Assembly: GCA_946122785.1 (NCBI GenBank)
Contig: CAMGYJ010000005.1
Coordinates: 37,190,002-37,254,001 of the forward strand
Length of the DNA stretch: 64,000 bases
Source of the DNA: Linum tenue
Taxonomy: Eukaryota; Streptophyta; Magnoliopsida; Malpighiales; Linaceae
Direction: 5' to 3'
How positions within the stretch are numbered: position 1 is the stretch's first letter; every line of letters starts with the position of its first letter. The translations under genes and the position numbers were made by a program. Below the pieces are notes generated by a model. It was not told the DNA's origin. It did not search any database and was given only the letters and a program-made list of their open reading frames with translations. Positions 10,127 through 21,495 of this stretch are shown here, piece after piece.

Positions 10127-13100
10127 ATGTCGGGATCAGACAGCGGCGTTACCGCCGACGAGAAGCGCGGAAGGGATTCAACCAAGCATCCCAAGCCAAA
10201 GGGTGACAAGTCGAGCACTCGTGATCCTATGGCGGCGCTAGAGAGGCGAGTTTCTCGAGTGGAAGTGAAGTTGGCGGAAGACATCACTGCCATCGAGGAC
10301 TTGGGAGGTAACTTCGCCCAAGTCCAAGGCGATGTTCAAGGAATGGCTGGGCGGTTGACAAGCTTGGAGATCAACCACGATGGGATGCGGGAAGAGCTTG
10401 TGGCCCTCATCAACAACACCATCACCGCCTCCATGAACAACGCCCTTGAAGTTGTGAAAGAGCAAGTCCAGGCTGAGCTGGTCGGCGTGAAGGAGGAGAT
10501 TGCAGACCTCAAGAGTGAGGTCACTCTCGTGAAGAGAGCCATGGCTAGCGGACCAGCCCCGGTGCAATCCGTCCCACGTGCTGATGTTCCAAGACCGAAG
10601 AACTTCGGAGGTTCAAGGAACGCGAGGGAGTTAGAGAACTTCCTTTGGAGTCTTGAGCAATACTTCAAGGCATCCGGCATCCAAGAGGATGAGGTAAAAC
10701 TTCGTACCGCTCCACTATACTTGGTCGATGTTGCAATGGTGTGGTGGAGGCGACGTGAAGCGGACGTCGAAAGAGGTACTTGTGTGATGGTAACGTGGGA
10801 AGATTTCAAGAGAGAAATCAAGAGGCAGTTTTACCCGGAGAACGTGGAATTTGAAGCCCGTTCGAAGTTGAGAAGACTCACCCAGAGGGGTGGAGTTCGA
10901 GAATACGTGAAAGAATTCTCGGAGCTGCTTCTAGAGATCCCGGACATCACAGACAAGGAGGCCATGCACGGCTTTCTTGATGGGCTGCAACCATGGGCCA
11001 AGATGGAGATGCAACGTCGAGGAGTGCAAGACCTTACAACTGCCATGGCCACGGCGGAGTCTTTTGTCGAGTACAAAAGGCAAGAGAGCAGCGGCAAAGA
11101 GAAGAGTTCGAAGCCCAACAAGGGTGGAGAACAGCAGAAGCCTTTCAAGGAGGGCACTCGCGCTCAACAACACCAAGGCGGTTCGAGCAAAGGGGGTAAG
11201 TACGAGCCAAAACCCATGTCTTGCTTCCTTTGCGATGGACCACATCGAGTGCGAGATTGCCCAAGGAAGGCGAGATTGGCAGCCATGGAAGCTCAAGAAG
11301 AGGAGCCCAAGGCGGCGGAGGCCAAGATTGGCTCAATCCGCAAGCTTGGCGCGGCAAAGACCGACGTCAAGGAGAGCAAGCGTGGGAGGTGCTATGTTCT
11401 GGCGCAATTCATGCAAGGCGAGTCAAAAGCCTTGGTGGATACCGGTGCCACGGACAACTTCCTTCGCATCGAGGAGGCAAACCGGCTGGGTATTGCTTAC
11501 GAGAAGGGGCAAGGGAGGCTCAAGACGATCAATTCGGAGTCCATCCCAATCCATGGAGTTGCTCGCAACGTGCCAATGAAGCTCGACGAGTGGGAAGGTC
11601 TCATCGACTTTTCCGTCGTCACCATGGACGATCACCCAGTCATCCTCGGCATCAACTTCCTCGACAAGGAGGGAGTGCTCTTGAAGCCCAACTCCAACAC
11701 GATGTGCTTGGAGAAGGAGGGGGAGTTTCACACGATCCATCTCTTGCGAGAAGATGGCCCCCATAGTGCTTTATCGGCCATGCAAGTGTTGAAGGGGTTC
11801 AAGAAGAATGAACCAACCTTTCTTGTGTCCTTGAAGATGGAGGAAGAAGGAGGCTCAGCGGGAATCACAACTCCCATCATCGAAGGCGTCCTCGAAGAGT
11901 TCGACGACGTGATGCCATCGGAGTTGCCCAAGAAGTTGCCACCAAGAAGAGAGGTGGACCACAAGATCGAGTTGGAGCCAGGAGCGAAGCCCCCTTCGCG
12001 AGCACCATACCGCATGTCGCCACCAGAGTTAGAGGAGTTGCGGAGGCAGCTCAAGGACTTGGTGGACGCAGGCTACATGCGGCCATCGAAGTCACCTTTT
12101 GGAGCACCAGTGCTGTTCCAAAAGAAGAAGGAAGGGTCGTTGCGCATGTGCATCGACTATAGAGCCATCAACAAGTTGACGGTGAAGAACAAGTGGCCGA
12201 TTCCCAACATTGGCGATCTGTTCGACCAGCTTGGAGATGCGATGTGGTTCACCAAGCTTGATCTTCGCTCGGGCTACTATCAAGTGCGGATAGCAGAGGG
12301 CGACGAGCCAAAGACAGCTTGTGTGACGAGGTATGGCTCTTACGAGTTTCTTGTGATGCCATTCGGTCTCACCAACGCACCAGCCACGTTTTGCACTTTG
12401 ATGAATCAAGTGTTCGAGCCATTCTTGGACCGGTTTGTCGTGGTCTACTTGGATGACATCGTCGTGTATAGCAAAACACTCGACGAGCATGCCGAGCACC
12501 TACGCCAAGTCTTCCAAGTCCTTCGCGACAACGAGTTGTACGTCAAGAGGGAGAAGTGCACATTTGCCGCCACGGAGGTTCCATTCTTGGGGCACATCAT
12601 TGGTGGAGGCAAGTTGAAGATGGATGGAGCAAAGGTGCAGGCAATCCAAGAATGGGAGCCGCCGACGAAGGTGCCAGAGTTGCGGTCATTCCTCGGCCTT
12701 GCCAACTACTATCGGAGGTTTATCAAGGGCTACTCCAACATTGCAGCACCCTTGACGGATCTTTTGAAGAAGAACAAGGCGTGGGATTGGTCGGAAAGGT
12801 GCCAAGAAGCATTCGAGGCCTTGAAGCAAGCGGTGGTGAAGGAGGCCGTGCTCGTGCTCCCCAACCCAACGTTGGCCTACGAAGTGCAGACCGATGCATC
12901 CGACTTTGCGATTGGAGGAGTGTTGATGCAAGATGGGCATCCCATTGCCTTCGAGAGTCGGAAGCTTAGCGAGACGGAGAGGCGATACACCGTTCAAGAG
13001 AAGGAGATGACGGCCGTGGTGCATTGCTTGCGCACATGGAGGCACTACTTGTTGGGGTCAAAGTTCGTAGTGAAGACGGACAACGTGGCAACGAGCTACT

Positions 13101-14734
13101 TTCTGACGCAGAAGAAGCTCACCCCCAAGCAAGCAAGGTGGCAAGACTTTTTGGCCGAGTTCGATTTTGTCATGGAGTACAACCCAGGCAAGGCGAATTC
13201 CGTTGCCGATGCTCTTAGCCGCAAGAGTGCAGCCGCAAGCGTCAGCCAGCCCATGTTTCCTTTGAAGGAGCGGATCGTTGAAGGCCTTGGCCATGACCCC
13301 TTCGCCAAAATCGTGGCCAAGTACATCGAGCAAGGCAAGACTCGACGGTTTTGGATGAAGGATGGGCTCATCATGACCAAGGGAGAGCGAGTGTTCGTGC
13401 CAAGGTGGGCCAACTTGAGGAAAGAGATCATGAAGGAGTGCCATGACTCCAAGTGGGCGGGCCATCCCGGCATCGAGAGAACGCAAGCGCTCATCGAAGA
13501 AGCATACTTCTGGCCGCGTATGAGAGGCGACGTGGAGATGTATGTGAAGAATTGTCTTGTGTGCCAACAAGACAAGATGGAGCAGAGAAGCCCGGCAGGC
13601 TTGCTAGAGCCCTTGCCCACACCTCAACGACCATGGGAGAGTGTAAGCATGGATTTCATCATCGGACTTCCCAAAGTCGATGGATGCGGTTGCATCATGG
13701 TTGTTGTGGACCGGTTTTCGAAGTATGGAGTGTTCGTCCCCGGCCCAAAAGACATGACGGCAGAGGATGCGGCGCGACTATTCTTCAAGAACGTGGTCAA
13801 GTATTGAGGCGTTCCTAGCAATATCGTGAGCGACAGAGATGGGCGCTTCACGGGCAGATTTTGGCGAGAATTGTTCAAGATCATGGGCTCAGACTTGAAC
13901 TTCTCGACGACATTTCATCCTCAAAGCGACGGACAGACGGAGCGGGTGAATGCCTTGTTGGAAGTGTACTTGCGCCACTACGTAAGTGCAAACCAACGAG
14001 ACTGGGTGAAGTTGATGGATACGGCACAATTCTCCTACAACTTGCACCGCAGCGAGTCGACCAACACGAGTCCATTTGAGTTGGCGACGGGGCAGCAACC
14101 TTTGACACCTACGACGGTGGCAACGGGGTATAGAGGCAACAGTCCGGCAGCCTACAAGTTCGCTAAAGGCTGGCACGAGAAGATGGAGATGGCCAAGTCT
14201 TACTTAGCCCGCGCTAGTAAGAAGATGAAGAAATGGGCGGACAAGAAGAGGCGGCACTTGGAATTCGAAGAGGGAGACATGGTGATGATCAAGTTCTACC
14301 CTCATCGCTTCAAGCATCTCAAGAATGTGCACAAGGGACTGCTTCGCCGCTATGAAGGGCCATTCCCCATCGTGAAGAGGATTGGCGCGGTGGCATACAA
14401 GGTTGAGTTGCCGACGCACTTGGAGATCCATCCGGTCTTTCATGTGAGCCAACTCAAGCCTTTCCACGAAGACAAGGATGATGAGCAACGAAGAGAGTCG
14501 CAACGCGCTCCAACACTCATCACCAAGACACACGACCATGAAGTTGAAGAAGTCATGGCGCGTCGTGTCATTCCTCGTCGTGGCGTACATCCAAGCTTTG
14601 TGGAGTACTTGGTCAAGTGGCGCAACCTTCCGGAAAGTGAAGCAACTTGGGAGAAAGAGCTCACGCTTTGGAAGAACAAGGACTTGATCGAGGCATTCCA
14701 TCAAGAGGACGCGACGAGGGCGTCGCGAGCATAG
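10127..14734 (+). pseudogene. Chromovirus gag-pol polyprotein with one nonsense codon
   Basis: The frame has about 1535 codons. Domains in order: gag (residues about 150-290), zinc knuckle starting at Cys366 ([13 protein letters not shown], with x3 rather than x4 before the His), aspartic protease DTGA at 438-441, reverse transcriptase ([15 protein letters not shown] at 774-777), RNase H ([13 protein letters not shown]), integrase HHCC zinc domain (HPGIERTQA ... CLVCQQDK), DDE core (MDFI, SDRDGRF), GPF/HPVFHVSQLKPF region and a C-terminal chromodomain (VEYLVKWRNLPESEATWE). The only lesion I see is TGA at 13805-13807 inside the integrase core, where the family normally has Trp before GVP; a TGG-to-TGA transition explains it. 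The frame is otherwise open, so the element lost autonomy very recently or is complemented in trans. Confidence 0.95.
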
Positions 14735-14745
14735 GTGGGGGAGGA

Positions 14746-15182
14746 TGTCACATGTGGCCGATGACATGGCGCCAACAAGGTGACAACAAGGCTGCACATG
14801 TGTCATGCATGGAAGACTAGTAGCATAGAGATGCTCCTAGGATTCTCCACCTTAATAGAGAGCTTAATGGTGCACTTATTAGCTACATTATGGTAGTATT
14901 TATAGAGTGCATAATGGGGGGACTTAATGGGTGTATTGATGTAGTAGAGGGACATTATGAGGGGCATTGATGCCTTGTATGAGGAGAGGCCTATATAAGG
15001 AGCCATCTCCCTCACTTGTAACTCATTCCATCATTTTTTAGAGTAATACACACTAGAGAGTTCTCCCAATCCTTTGTCTTGAGTTCTTGTTCTTTGCTTT
15101 CAAGTGAGTTGAGAGAAAGGCTGCCTAGCGCTCTAACGGAATTGAGAGCTAGGGCCGCACGATCGAGAGTAAGGTCGTGACA
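14746..15182 (+). repeat. 3' LTR of the chromovirus
   Basis: Length 437 bp, two substitutions from the 5' LTR. It lies directly after the purine tract GGTGGGGGAGGA (about 14734-14745). Confidence 0.95.
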
Positions 15183-15466
15183 CCTCCATCTTAAGCACCG
15201 CCAATTCCCAAAATGCTTTCTTCTTCCCTTCATAATCTGTAAAAGATTCACGAGTGCGGAAGACATGACAACGTCGCAATACATTAATCATGATGATCTA
15301 AATATATAAACTGTAAAAAGATTAAGTAACTGGGGAGGGAGGGGAGATTAAGTAACATACTTCTGGCTGGCTCCACCGTTACTACGAAGAAGACGAGGAA
15401 GATTAAAAATAATAGCAGAGCGTAGGAAACTAGCCGCGGCGGCGCTTTAATATTCATGGCGGCCAT

Positions 15467-15720
15467 ACTTATTTTATTATTATATACGTGGGTATTATTC
15501 CCTCTGATCTCTCTGGATGATTATATTGCTTTTGTAAAGCAATTCTTGCGCATATATAACGGACTCATCTTCCCCGCAGCTGCATCATTAATATTCGATC
15601 AAATTTGGGTTAGAAGTCAACGCATGTACGCAGAAGTCAAGGATACAAGTGAAAGTCAGTCGTCGATTGATATTGATGAAAGTGAAGTCAACGCATGTAC
15701 GCACCAATCAAACTAATGCC
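15467..15720 (-). promoter_or_regulatory. Upstream region of peptide gene copy A
   Basis: On the minus strand a block TGCAGCTG-C-GGGAAGAT (about 15565-15590) matches the corresponding block upstream of copy B (near 53635-53655), showing shared promoter or 5' leader ancestry. The 20-mer GAAGTCAACGCATGTACGCA occurs twice (15613-15632 and 15684-15703). On the minus strand each copy contains TTGAC, the core of WRKY-binding W-boxes. A clear TATA box at the B position is degraded in A. Confidence 0.45.
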
Positions 15721-15952
15721 CAACTAAGCACGGCTAACATCTTAGTAATGGCTAATTAATTTCCTGACCGCGCTGCAGGGACGTGGAAAAACCTTATGAA
15801 CGTGTGAAAATTCATTCCAACTGAGTAACTGCATGTTTGTTCTCATCCTTCAGTTTTAATTTGGAGAAAGAAAACCAATTCATCAAAATTAGCAGTGAAA
15901 AAATCTCCTCTCCATGGTTCCAAGTCTTTAATAATTGACGGGACTCATATCG

Positions 15953-16575
15953 TTTTTTTTCTTCTTCCGATGAATGGGTGGTTTTATTCATCAAATACGA
16001 TCAGAGTTTACAAGCAAAGACTTTGTGTCCTATCAGTCTTAACAAACAAACTATAGGAAACTATACATTCATTTACATCTAACTACTCCCTGTATACCAC
16101 AATTGTCGAGCAGCAGGAGAGTTGGCAACATTCTGATCCCCCTTGCACTTTTGCTTCCATGACTTGTTGCGTCTTCTGAACCAATCTTGCTACTGTTAGA
16201 CTCTTGTGGCCATATAACCTGCGGCAGCGCTCTCTCCACACTTCACTTACTACCAAGCACCACAAATCCTGCCAACTCTGCACTTCCCCAGCTTCTGCAC
16301 TGCCTACAACACTGCTTGATTCATCGAGCTTGGCAAAGGGAGCTGCCAAGAACTAGAGAAGATTGTATTCCAAACTTCCTGTACATATTCACACAAAAAG
16401 AATATATGTTCCCTTGTTTCCTCTGAACTACCACATAGAGGACATACAATACAGACAGTAGGGTTCCATCTTCTAACTTTATCTAAAGTATTAACCCTAT
16501 CAATCATAACAAGCCAGTTTAACACTGGATTCTTAGGGATACCTCCCTTCCAAACCAGCCCGAACCACTGCACAA
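15953..16575 (-). mobile_element. 5'-truncated LINE, 3' end with zinc-binding RVT domain
   Basis: Minus-strand translation shows the zf-RVT region of plant L1-type LINEs (WKGGIPKNPVLNWLVMIDR, CPLCGSSEETREHIFFLC, EVWNTIFSS), then a degenerate tail with stops, a 3' UTR containing GATGAATAAAACC and an A-rich end at about 15953-15968. Reverse transcriptase and everything upstream are absent. Confidence 0.75.
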
Positions 16576-16743
16576 CAATCTTTTATTTCACCCAAACCTG
16601 TTCTATGGATAAATAAGAAAATTATTTATAAAATTTTAGTTTCTTCATTATATCAGAATAACTTTAAGCACTTGTCCCTTTCCCTTATCTCACGTAAAAT
16701 TATTTTCTTCAAACAAACTACATAAAATATTTTCTTATATCAG

Positions 16744-17895
16744 CAATGTTGTCAATCTGCGAGTGACCATTCGGTTGATTCATTTTGACCTTGACCCTGA
16801 CCCGATGAGAAAAATGGGCCGCACATATTCATCGGGCCGACCGGTACAAGGTGCCAGTTTGGAGGTCAAACTGTGTCGTTCTTTCTTTGGTTTACGAAAT
16901 GCGTCAATTTTCCAGTTTTCCTTTTCGCCTAACTCAATCTTTGGAATTCTAAGTTGAGCATTTGAATATTAATGTTATATAAGTGTGTGTGAATTTTCAC
17001 TATATGTCTAAGTACGACATGCTATTTTTGTGTAATGTTATATGTTATTACTCGTATGTAAGATGAGATTTGGTATAATTTATTAATATATGAACAATAT
17101 AATGAATTGTTTCATATATCCGGGCAAAATCGAGCTAAAACGGTTGGACCATTAATCCTCAACCCACTTGCTCTACCGGGCCACATACAAATATTCTAAG
17201 GTTTGGGTTATGATACCAAATCATATAGTTTTATAGTAATATCACTATGGTGTTGTGATAATATCATGATATGATAGAATATATTGTTGGTATGAAGTTT
17301 TATGTTCAAGAAAATAATTTGATGACATCATCTCACTATCATATCATCATATTATCATTATACATCATTATATCGTAGTAGTATGATATGCATTTTATCT
17401 TACAATATTGGTAAAATCATAATATGACAGTGATAATACTGCAACAAACACGTGTTTTGAAAAAATAATTATTTATTTGCTTAAAATATAATGAAATGAA
17501 TATCGTTGTGTAGATCTTAACCAAAGTTGTCAACTCGCGGGTCGACCCTGACCCGGTGAGAAAAAACAAATTGTCATTGTTTTTTGACAATTTGTGCAAT
17601 TTGTATTTCTTTTCATTAGGATGGAAGGAGTTGAGCATTTGTTAATTGATATGTGCTAGGCAAATTATTGTCGCACATACGTAAAAATTTATGTTCTTTA
17701 AAAATTTATGAAGCATGTTTGATATTGTTTCTGAGAACGCTCATGACCCGAAATAACCCGAAACCCGACCCGAAACCCAATGGGTTGGGTCAATATTTGA
17801 CCCGAAATCAACAAACCCATCATAACCCGACCCGTGAAGACCCGTAACCCGAGATTCCCAACTCGAAATTACCCAACCCGACCCGATTGCCAGGT
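16744..17895. repeat. hAT-type MITE relics in AT-rich DNA
   Basis: CAATGTTGTCAATCTGCGAG near 16744 and CAAAGTTGTCAACTCGCGGG near 17522 resemble the terminus of the hAT-like element at 26159 (CAAGGTTGTCAACCCGCGGG). From 17750 to 17895 ACCCGAAACCCGACCCG-type words are packed together and end at GATTGCCAGGTC. Boundaries and target duplications could not be fixed. The middle (about 17200-17460) is dominated by short ATCATATGAT-like palindromes. Confidence 0.45.
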
Positions 17896-20800
17896 CTACA
17901 TATATTAAAACACATAATAATATAAAATTTTATTTGTTAAAAAATATCAATTATACAGTTAGTACCTTAAATTTTCTCTTTACAACAAGAGTGAGCTTGT
18001 ACTTCTCCTCCATGATTCAAACTCCAAAGATAGCATTGCTTTATTTAATTTTTAGCATACATTAGGTTTAAATATTTATTTGGCTCTTTCTTTTATTACT
18101 TTTTTGAAAGAATTAAATAGACAAATGAAATGTTTTCTCTTCGTCAGTTAAAAAAAAAAAACAGTGTTACTTTACTGGCACCAAGCGAGCGACATACAGT
18201 ACAAATGCCATGAAATTATCCAACATTAAAATAACGTAAATAAAATTACGCATAAGATTACAAAGAAGGAGAACCACAAATTCGAAAGTGTCAAAGCCAG
18301 TAACAGCTTCTCATTTCATTTCTCTCTATCTTCTCAATGTCAATCGCATACGCCATTCTATATACCTGCCTTCTCCATCTCCATTTTGATTATCGCTACT
18401 AATTACTCTGTCTGTGTTGCTCTTTTCTCAATTATCGTATAATCCCGACAGAGAGTAGAGTCATTGATGCATGCCAAAGAAGTCACCCTGAATATGTCGC
18501 AACATCTCTCAACTCTCCTCCTGCTAGTCATCTATCAGTAGCTGTTTTGTTTTTTATTTTCTTCTGAAACTAGTGGTTGTTTCGATCTCTTCCCATATAT
18601 AAGAGATTATGTCTGTGACTTCCACAAGATCATAATGGTTTCCTTTCCAAATGGTTACTCTTATTTTCAAGTTTCACCAAGTAATCATTACTTCTCAAAT
18701 AGTTGATGCACGCTCTCAGTGCGCTCTCGGTGTATATAATTCGGGAGCTTTCTACGCTTTACCTAGGAATCGCGTTTCAACGCTCTAGAGCGGGAGTGCC
18801 CGCCATAAACCAACGAATTAGATTACTAAAAGTAGAAACCACGTATACAATTGACTTTGCAATTGCACTGATATGGATGCTCTAATCGTTATGCCTGAAA
18901 CTTTCGATAACTCAGTTTGCATCAAGATAGAATTGTGAAGGCTTGGTCAAACGACAGATCAACCATGTGGCATAAATGGTCCAATCGATACTTGTTTCAT
19001 GCTCACGGTCCAGCAGTTCCATTGGCTTGGTGTAGCAGGTCTGATCAGTAAAAGTGAAAGCGAAGAATGGTACTACAGAAAACTTGTGTTGTGGCTCATC
19101 AATCTTGATTTAGGCCCCCCCCATGTGATTTGTGGGTGTTTTCTCTGTCCTTGTTTTGTCTGTTGTGCTCCGTCTTTTCTTCTTCTTCTTCTAGCTGGCT
19201 GGTTATATTATATGAGTGCCCTTTCCTTTTCCCCCCTGTTCCCTTTGATGTACAAAGTACAAACTTCTTCATTGCTTTCTAATAAATGTTCACATTTATC
19301 AGAAAAGTTACACAGTGAGTGTTTACAAAATAATTTGAGTTAGTAGCGTAGTCAGACTTTGAGTCGAATGAGGTCCTTTAAACAAATCAATAATATAAAG
19401 CTAAATTTAAAAAAAAAAATGCACGAATGAAACATATGATTTCAATGCTTTACTAATACAACACACTTGTTTGTTTCTAGAATGAGTCGCAACATGATTT
19501 TATATTTTGAAAACATTGTAAACACATTCGTGTTCTATATTATTGAGCACATTCTTTTCTCTATATCCTACCAAGAAATTATTATGCTACTCTTCACTTA
19601 TTCGGATTGGAAGCTTGTTTTTTTTATGTAACTCCTAAGTTACAATGACTTTTCAGTGATTTTAGTTGGAATAAACAAAATAAGCATAAGTTTAATAAGC
19701 AAATAAACTAATGTATAATAATTATGCTTATCACTTTCCACCATCCGTATGGCCAACTTATTCATTCCGTTCAAGCCTTTGAACTTCTCATTTTTTTGCA
19801 TATTCGGAATAAATAAAACTAGTTGAAAGCGAAGAAAGTTAATCTGTAACTATATAAACGATTCATAATATATACTAGTTGAGAATTAGCCACATTAAAG
19901 CACTTACAATTGCATAATTTTAACCATATAAAGGACTCAAACTACAAAGTAATTTAGATTTGTAACTTGTTAGCCTGGCGCATAACCTTTTAGAAAAACA
20001 TATTGATCATTGATTTTAGAAACATCAATACCTTGTTTCTTGATTTTAAAATGAAACTGCATAAACAAGTTGAGAATGGAATGATGAGTATCGTTGGAAT
20101 GACAAAGAAGGTTGAGTCTATGATTTCACCCTTTTTTGTGAGGATACATGGAGCGAGTTAGTTATGGTAGAATGCCATCAACCTTTTTGGATTGGATTTA
20201 TGAAATTAAGCTTATTATAATGATTTCATCTTTAATATTAAAAATAATAATTTATCTGAAGTAAACTTTGTGTCCTTTCTGTGAGAGATGCCTACGAGAA
20301 CCGTAATGATGGGGTCCTAGACTATAGAATAAATAAATAAATAAAAATTGTAATGGGTCCTAAATCTTAAGCCCACATTAAAACCCACATGCATAATGAA
20401 TTTTTTTGCTACCGAGATTTTCAAGTGGAATCCTGGGACACCAGTACTTAAGCTCTCCCTCCGCTACTGATTTGAGTGATAATAAAATTTCTCTGAATTT
20501 GATTCTTAATTCTGCTATGTTTCCGCTAGTGCCTAACAATCCCTACCATTTTCCTCCTCGGGCGTATTGGGCTTCAAATGATGCGGCTCGCCGGGCGTTG
20601 TTTTCTTTTCTTCTTCCAAGCTGTAACGTCCATGAAAATGCAGATGGCAAACCGTACTGGTCTGCGATTCTGTGTCGTTGGAGTTGTCAAACTTGAAATC
20701 TTCAGAAATATAGAGCAGTAACCTGCAATTTCTCGCACCAATATTGCAGGGTATCATTAATGAATGGCAACAAAAAACTGGATGGCATCAATTATTGAAC

Positions 20801-20990
20801 TACAGTAATGGAAATAAAAATGCAGCCACGTGATAAACCAAACACCACAAAAATGATATGGGTCTACACTGAATTCCTATATACTAGTGGTGGACATATG
20901 ATTCACATTAAACCCATCATCATTCAACAAGGATTCAAATTCACTGATACTCAAACAGTTAAAACTGAAGTCTGAGTTCCCAACGAGGCG
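17896..20990. other. Intergenic DNA without a recognisable gene
   Basis: Several short frames exist (18703-18885, 18999-19343, 20406-20696), but none shows a known domain, splice structure or repeat context that I can support. The segment ending near 19285 (AATAAATGTTCACATTTATC) resembles a transcript 3' end. The rest is AT-rich. Confidence 0.35.
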
Positions 20991-21044
20991 ATATGAGGGG
21001 GAAAAATCATGATATTTTCTCAATGCAAGTGGGTTCCTTGACGG

Positions 21045-21421
21045 CAAGGTTGTTAGACCTCTATCGTACCTCCGGTTGGACCCGGTCCAACCTAAGCCGA
21101 GATCAAAACGATCTCCAAAAAGCCTCCCAATCTGACCCCTAAAGAGGGAGAAAAAGAGAGGGGGAAGAGAGGAAGATGAACGATGAAAGGGAGATAATGG
21201 GTGTGTCGTGATGGTTAGTTAGATTTATTTTGTGGAAAATAATTTTTTAATAAATGCATGTAAGATAATTTTCATTTCAGTAATTTAATTTCTTAATTAC
21301 TATCTTATTTGTATATATGTTTAGAAAATGTCTAAAATGATTTAAATCAGTCGAACCCTGATCGGATTGTTAAACCTCTTTCTTGGTCGGCTCAGTAACT
21401 TAAACCAGTTTGACAACTTTA
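21045..21421. mobile_element. Probable hAT-like MITE abutting the BAHD core promoter
   Basis: Ends CAAGGTTGTTAGACC and, inverted, TAAAGTTGTCAAACT are related to each other (10 of 15) and to the hAT-like element at 26159-27782. Flanks CTTGACGG (21037-21044) and CTTCAGGG (21422-21429) agree at 6 of 8 positions, as an aged 8-bp target duplication would. It contains CCGGTTGGACCC and GAACCCTGATCGG, words typical of this MITE group. Confidence 0.5.
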
Positions 21422-21429
21422 CTTCAGGG

Positions 21430-21438
21430 TATAAAATA
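21430..21438 (+). promoter_or_regulatory. TATA box of the BAHD gene
   Basis: TATAAAATA, 58 bp upstream of the ATG and preceded by GGG. It is a normal distance for a plant gene with a short 5' leader. Confidence 0.65.
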
Positions 21439-21495
21439 GTGTCAAATAGTTTTGAGTGTTAAGCTCAATCCAACTTCCTCTCACTCTACCTGATA

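Larger units (their letters stand above)
9610..15182 (+). mobile_element. Chromovirus (Ty3/gypsy with chromodomain), nearly intact and young
   Basis: The 437-bp LTRs at 9610-10046 and 14746-15182 begin TGTCAC and end GTGACA. I count two differences between them (AATG/GATG near 9624; TTGAG/TTAGAG near 9901), about 0.5 percent. A tRNA-Met primer site and a polypurine tract sit in the expected places. Flanking CCTC occurs on both sides (9606-9609, 15183-15186). Total length is 5573 bp. The single gag-pol frame (10127-14734) carries one in-frame TGA. Short LTRs and a C-terminal chromodomain suggest the Reina group, which is an inference. Confidence 0.95.
9550..15466 (-). pseudogene. Small secreted-peptide gene, copy A, interrupted by a chromovirus
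   Basis: Exon 1 is 15361-15466: 35 codons plus one base, giving MAAMNIKAPPRLVSYALLL and a strongly hydrophobic signal peptide ending near VEPAR. A perfect donor GTATGT follows (phase 1). The intron is 15237-15360, with acceptor TTTTACAG. Exon 2 starts at 15236 and is cut at 15183 by the retrotransposon's 3' LTR. It resumes beyond the 5' LTR at 9609 and reaches a TAG at 9550-9552. Counting the duplicated target bases once, the exon is in frame and the ancestral product is about 71 residues, ending HPSIPDHHGRMDHGR. Copies B and C in this window share the intron phase, size and C-terminal pattern. The likely role is a secreted signalling or defence peptide, inferred only from architecture. The insertion destroys the gene. 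Confidence 0.75.

Noticed and set aside
10977..11766. Long alternative-frame ORFs over the chromovirus
   Set aside because: They are shadows of the gag-pol frame in GC-rich, Arg-rich reading frames and carry no domain.
18999..19343. 114-codon frame with a hydrophobic stretch as a membrane protein
   Set aside because: No homology I can name, no intron or promoter support, and the hydrophobic run comes from a TTCTTCTTC tract.
20406..20696. 96-codon frame as a gene
   Set aside because: No recognisable domain; upstream and downstream lack promoter or splice support. It may be a fragment of something, but I cannot support it.
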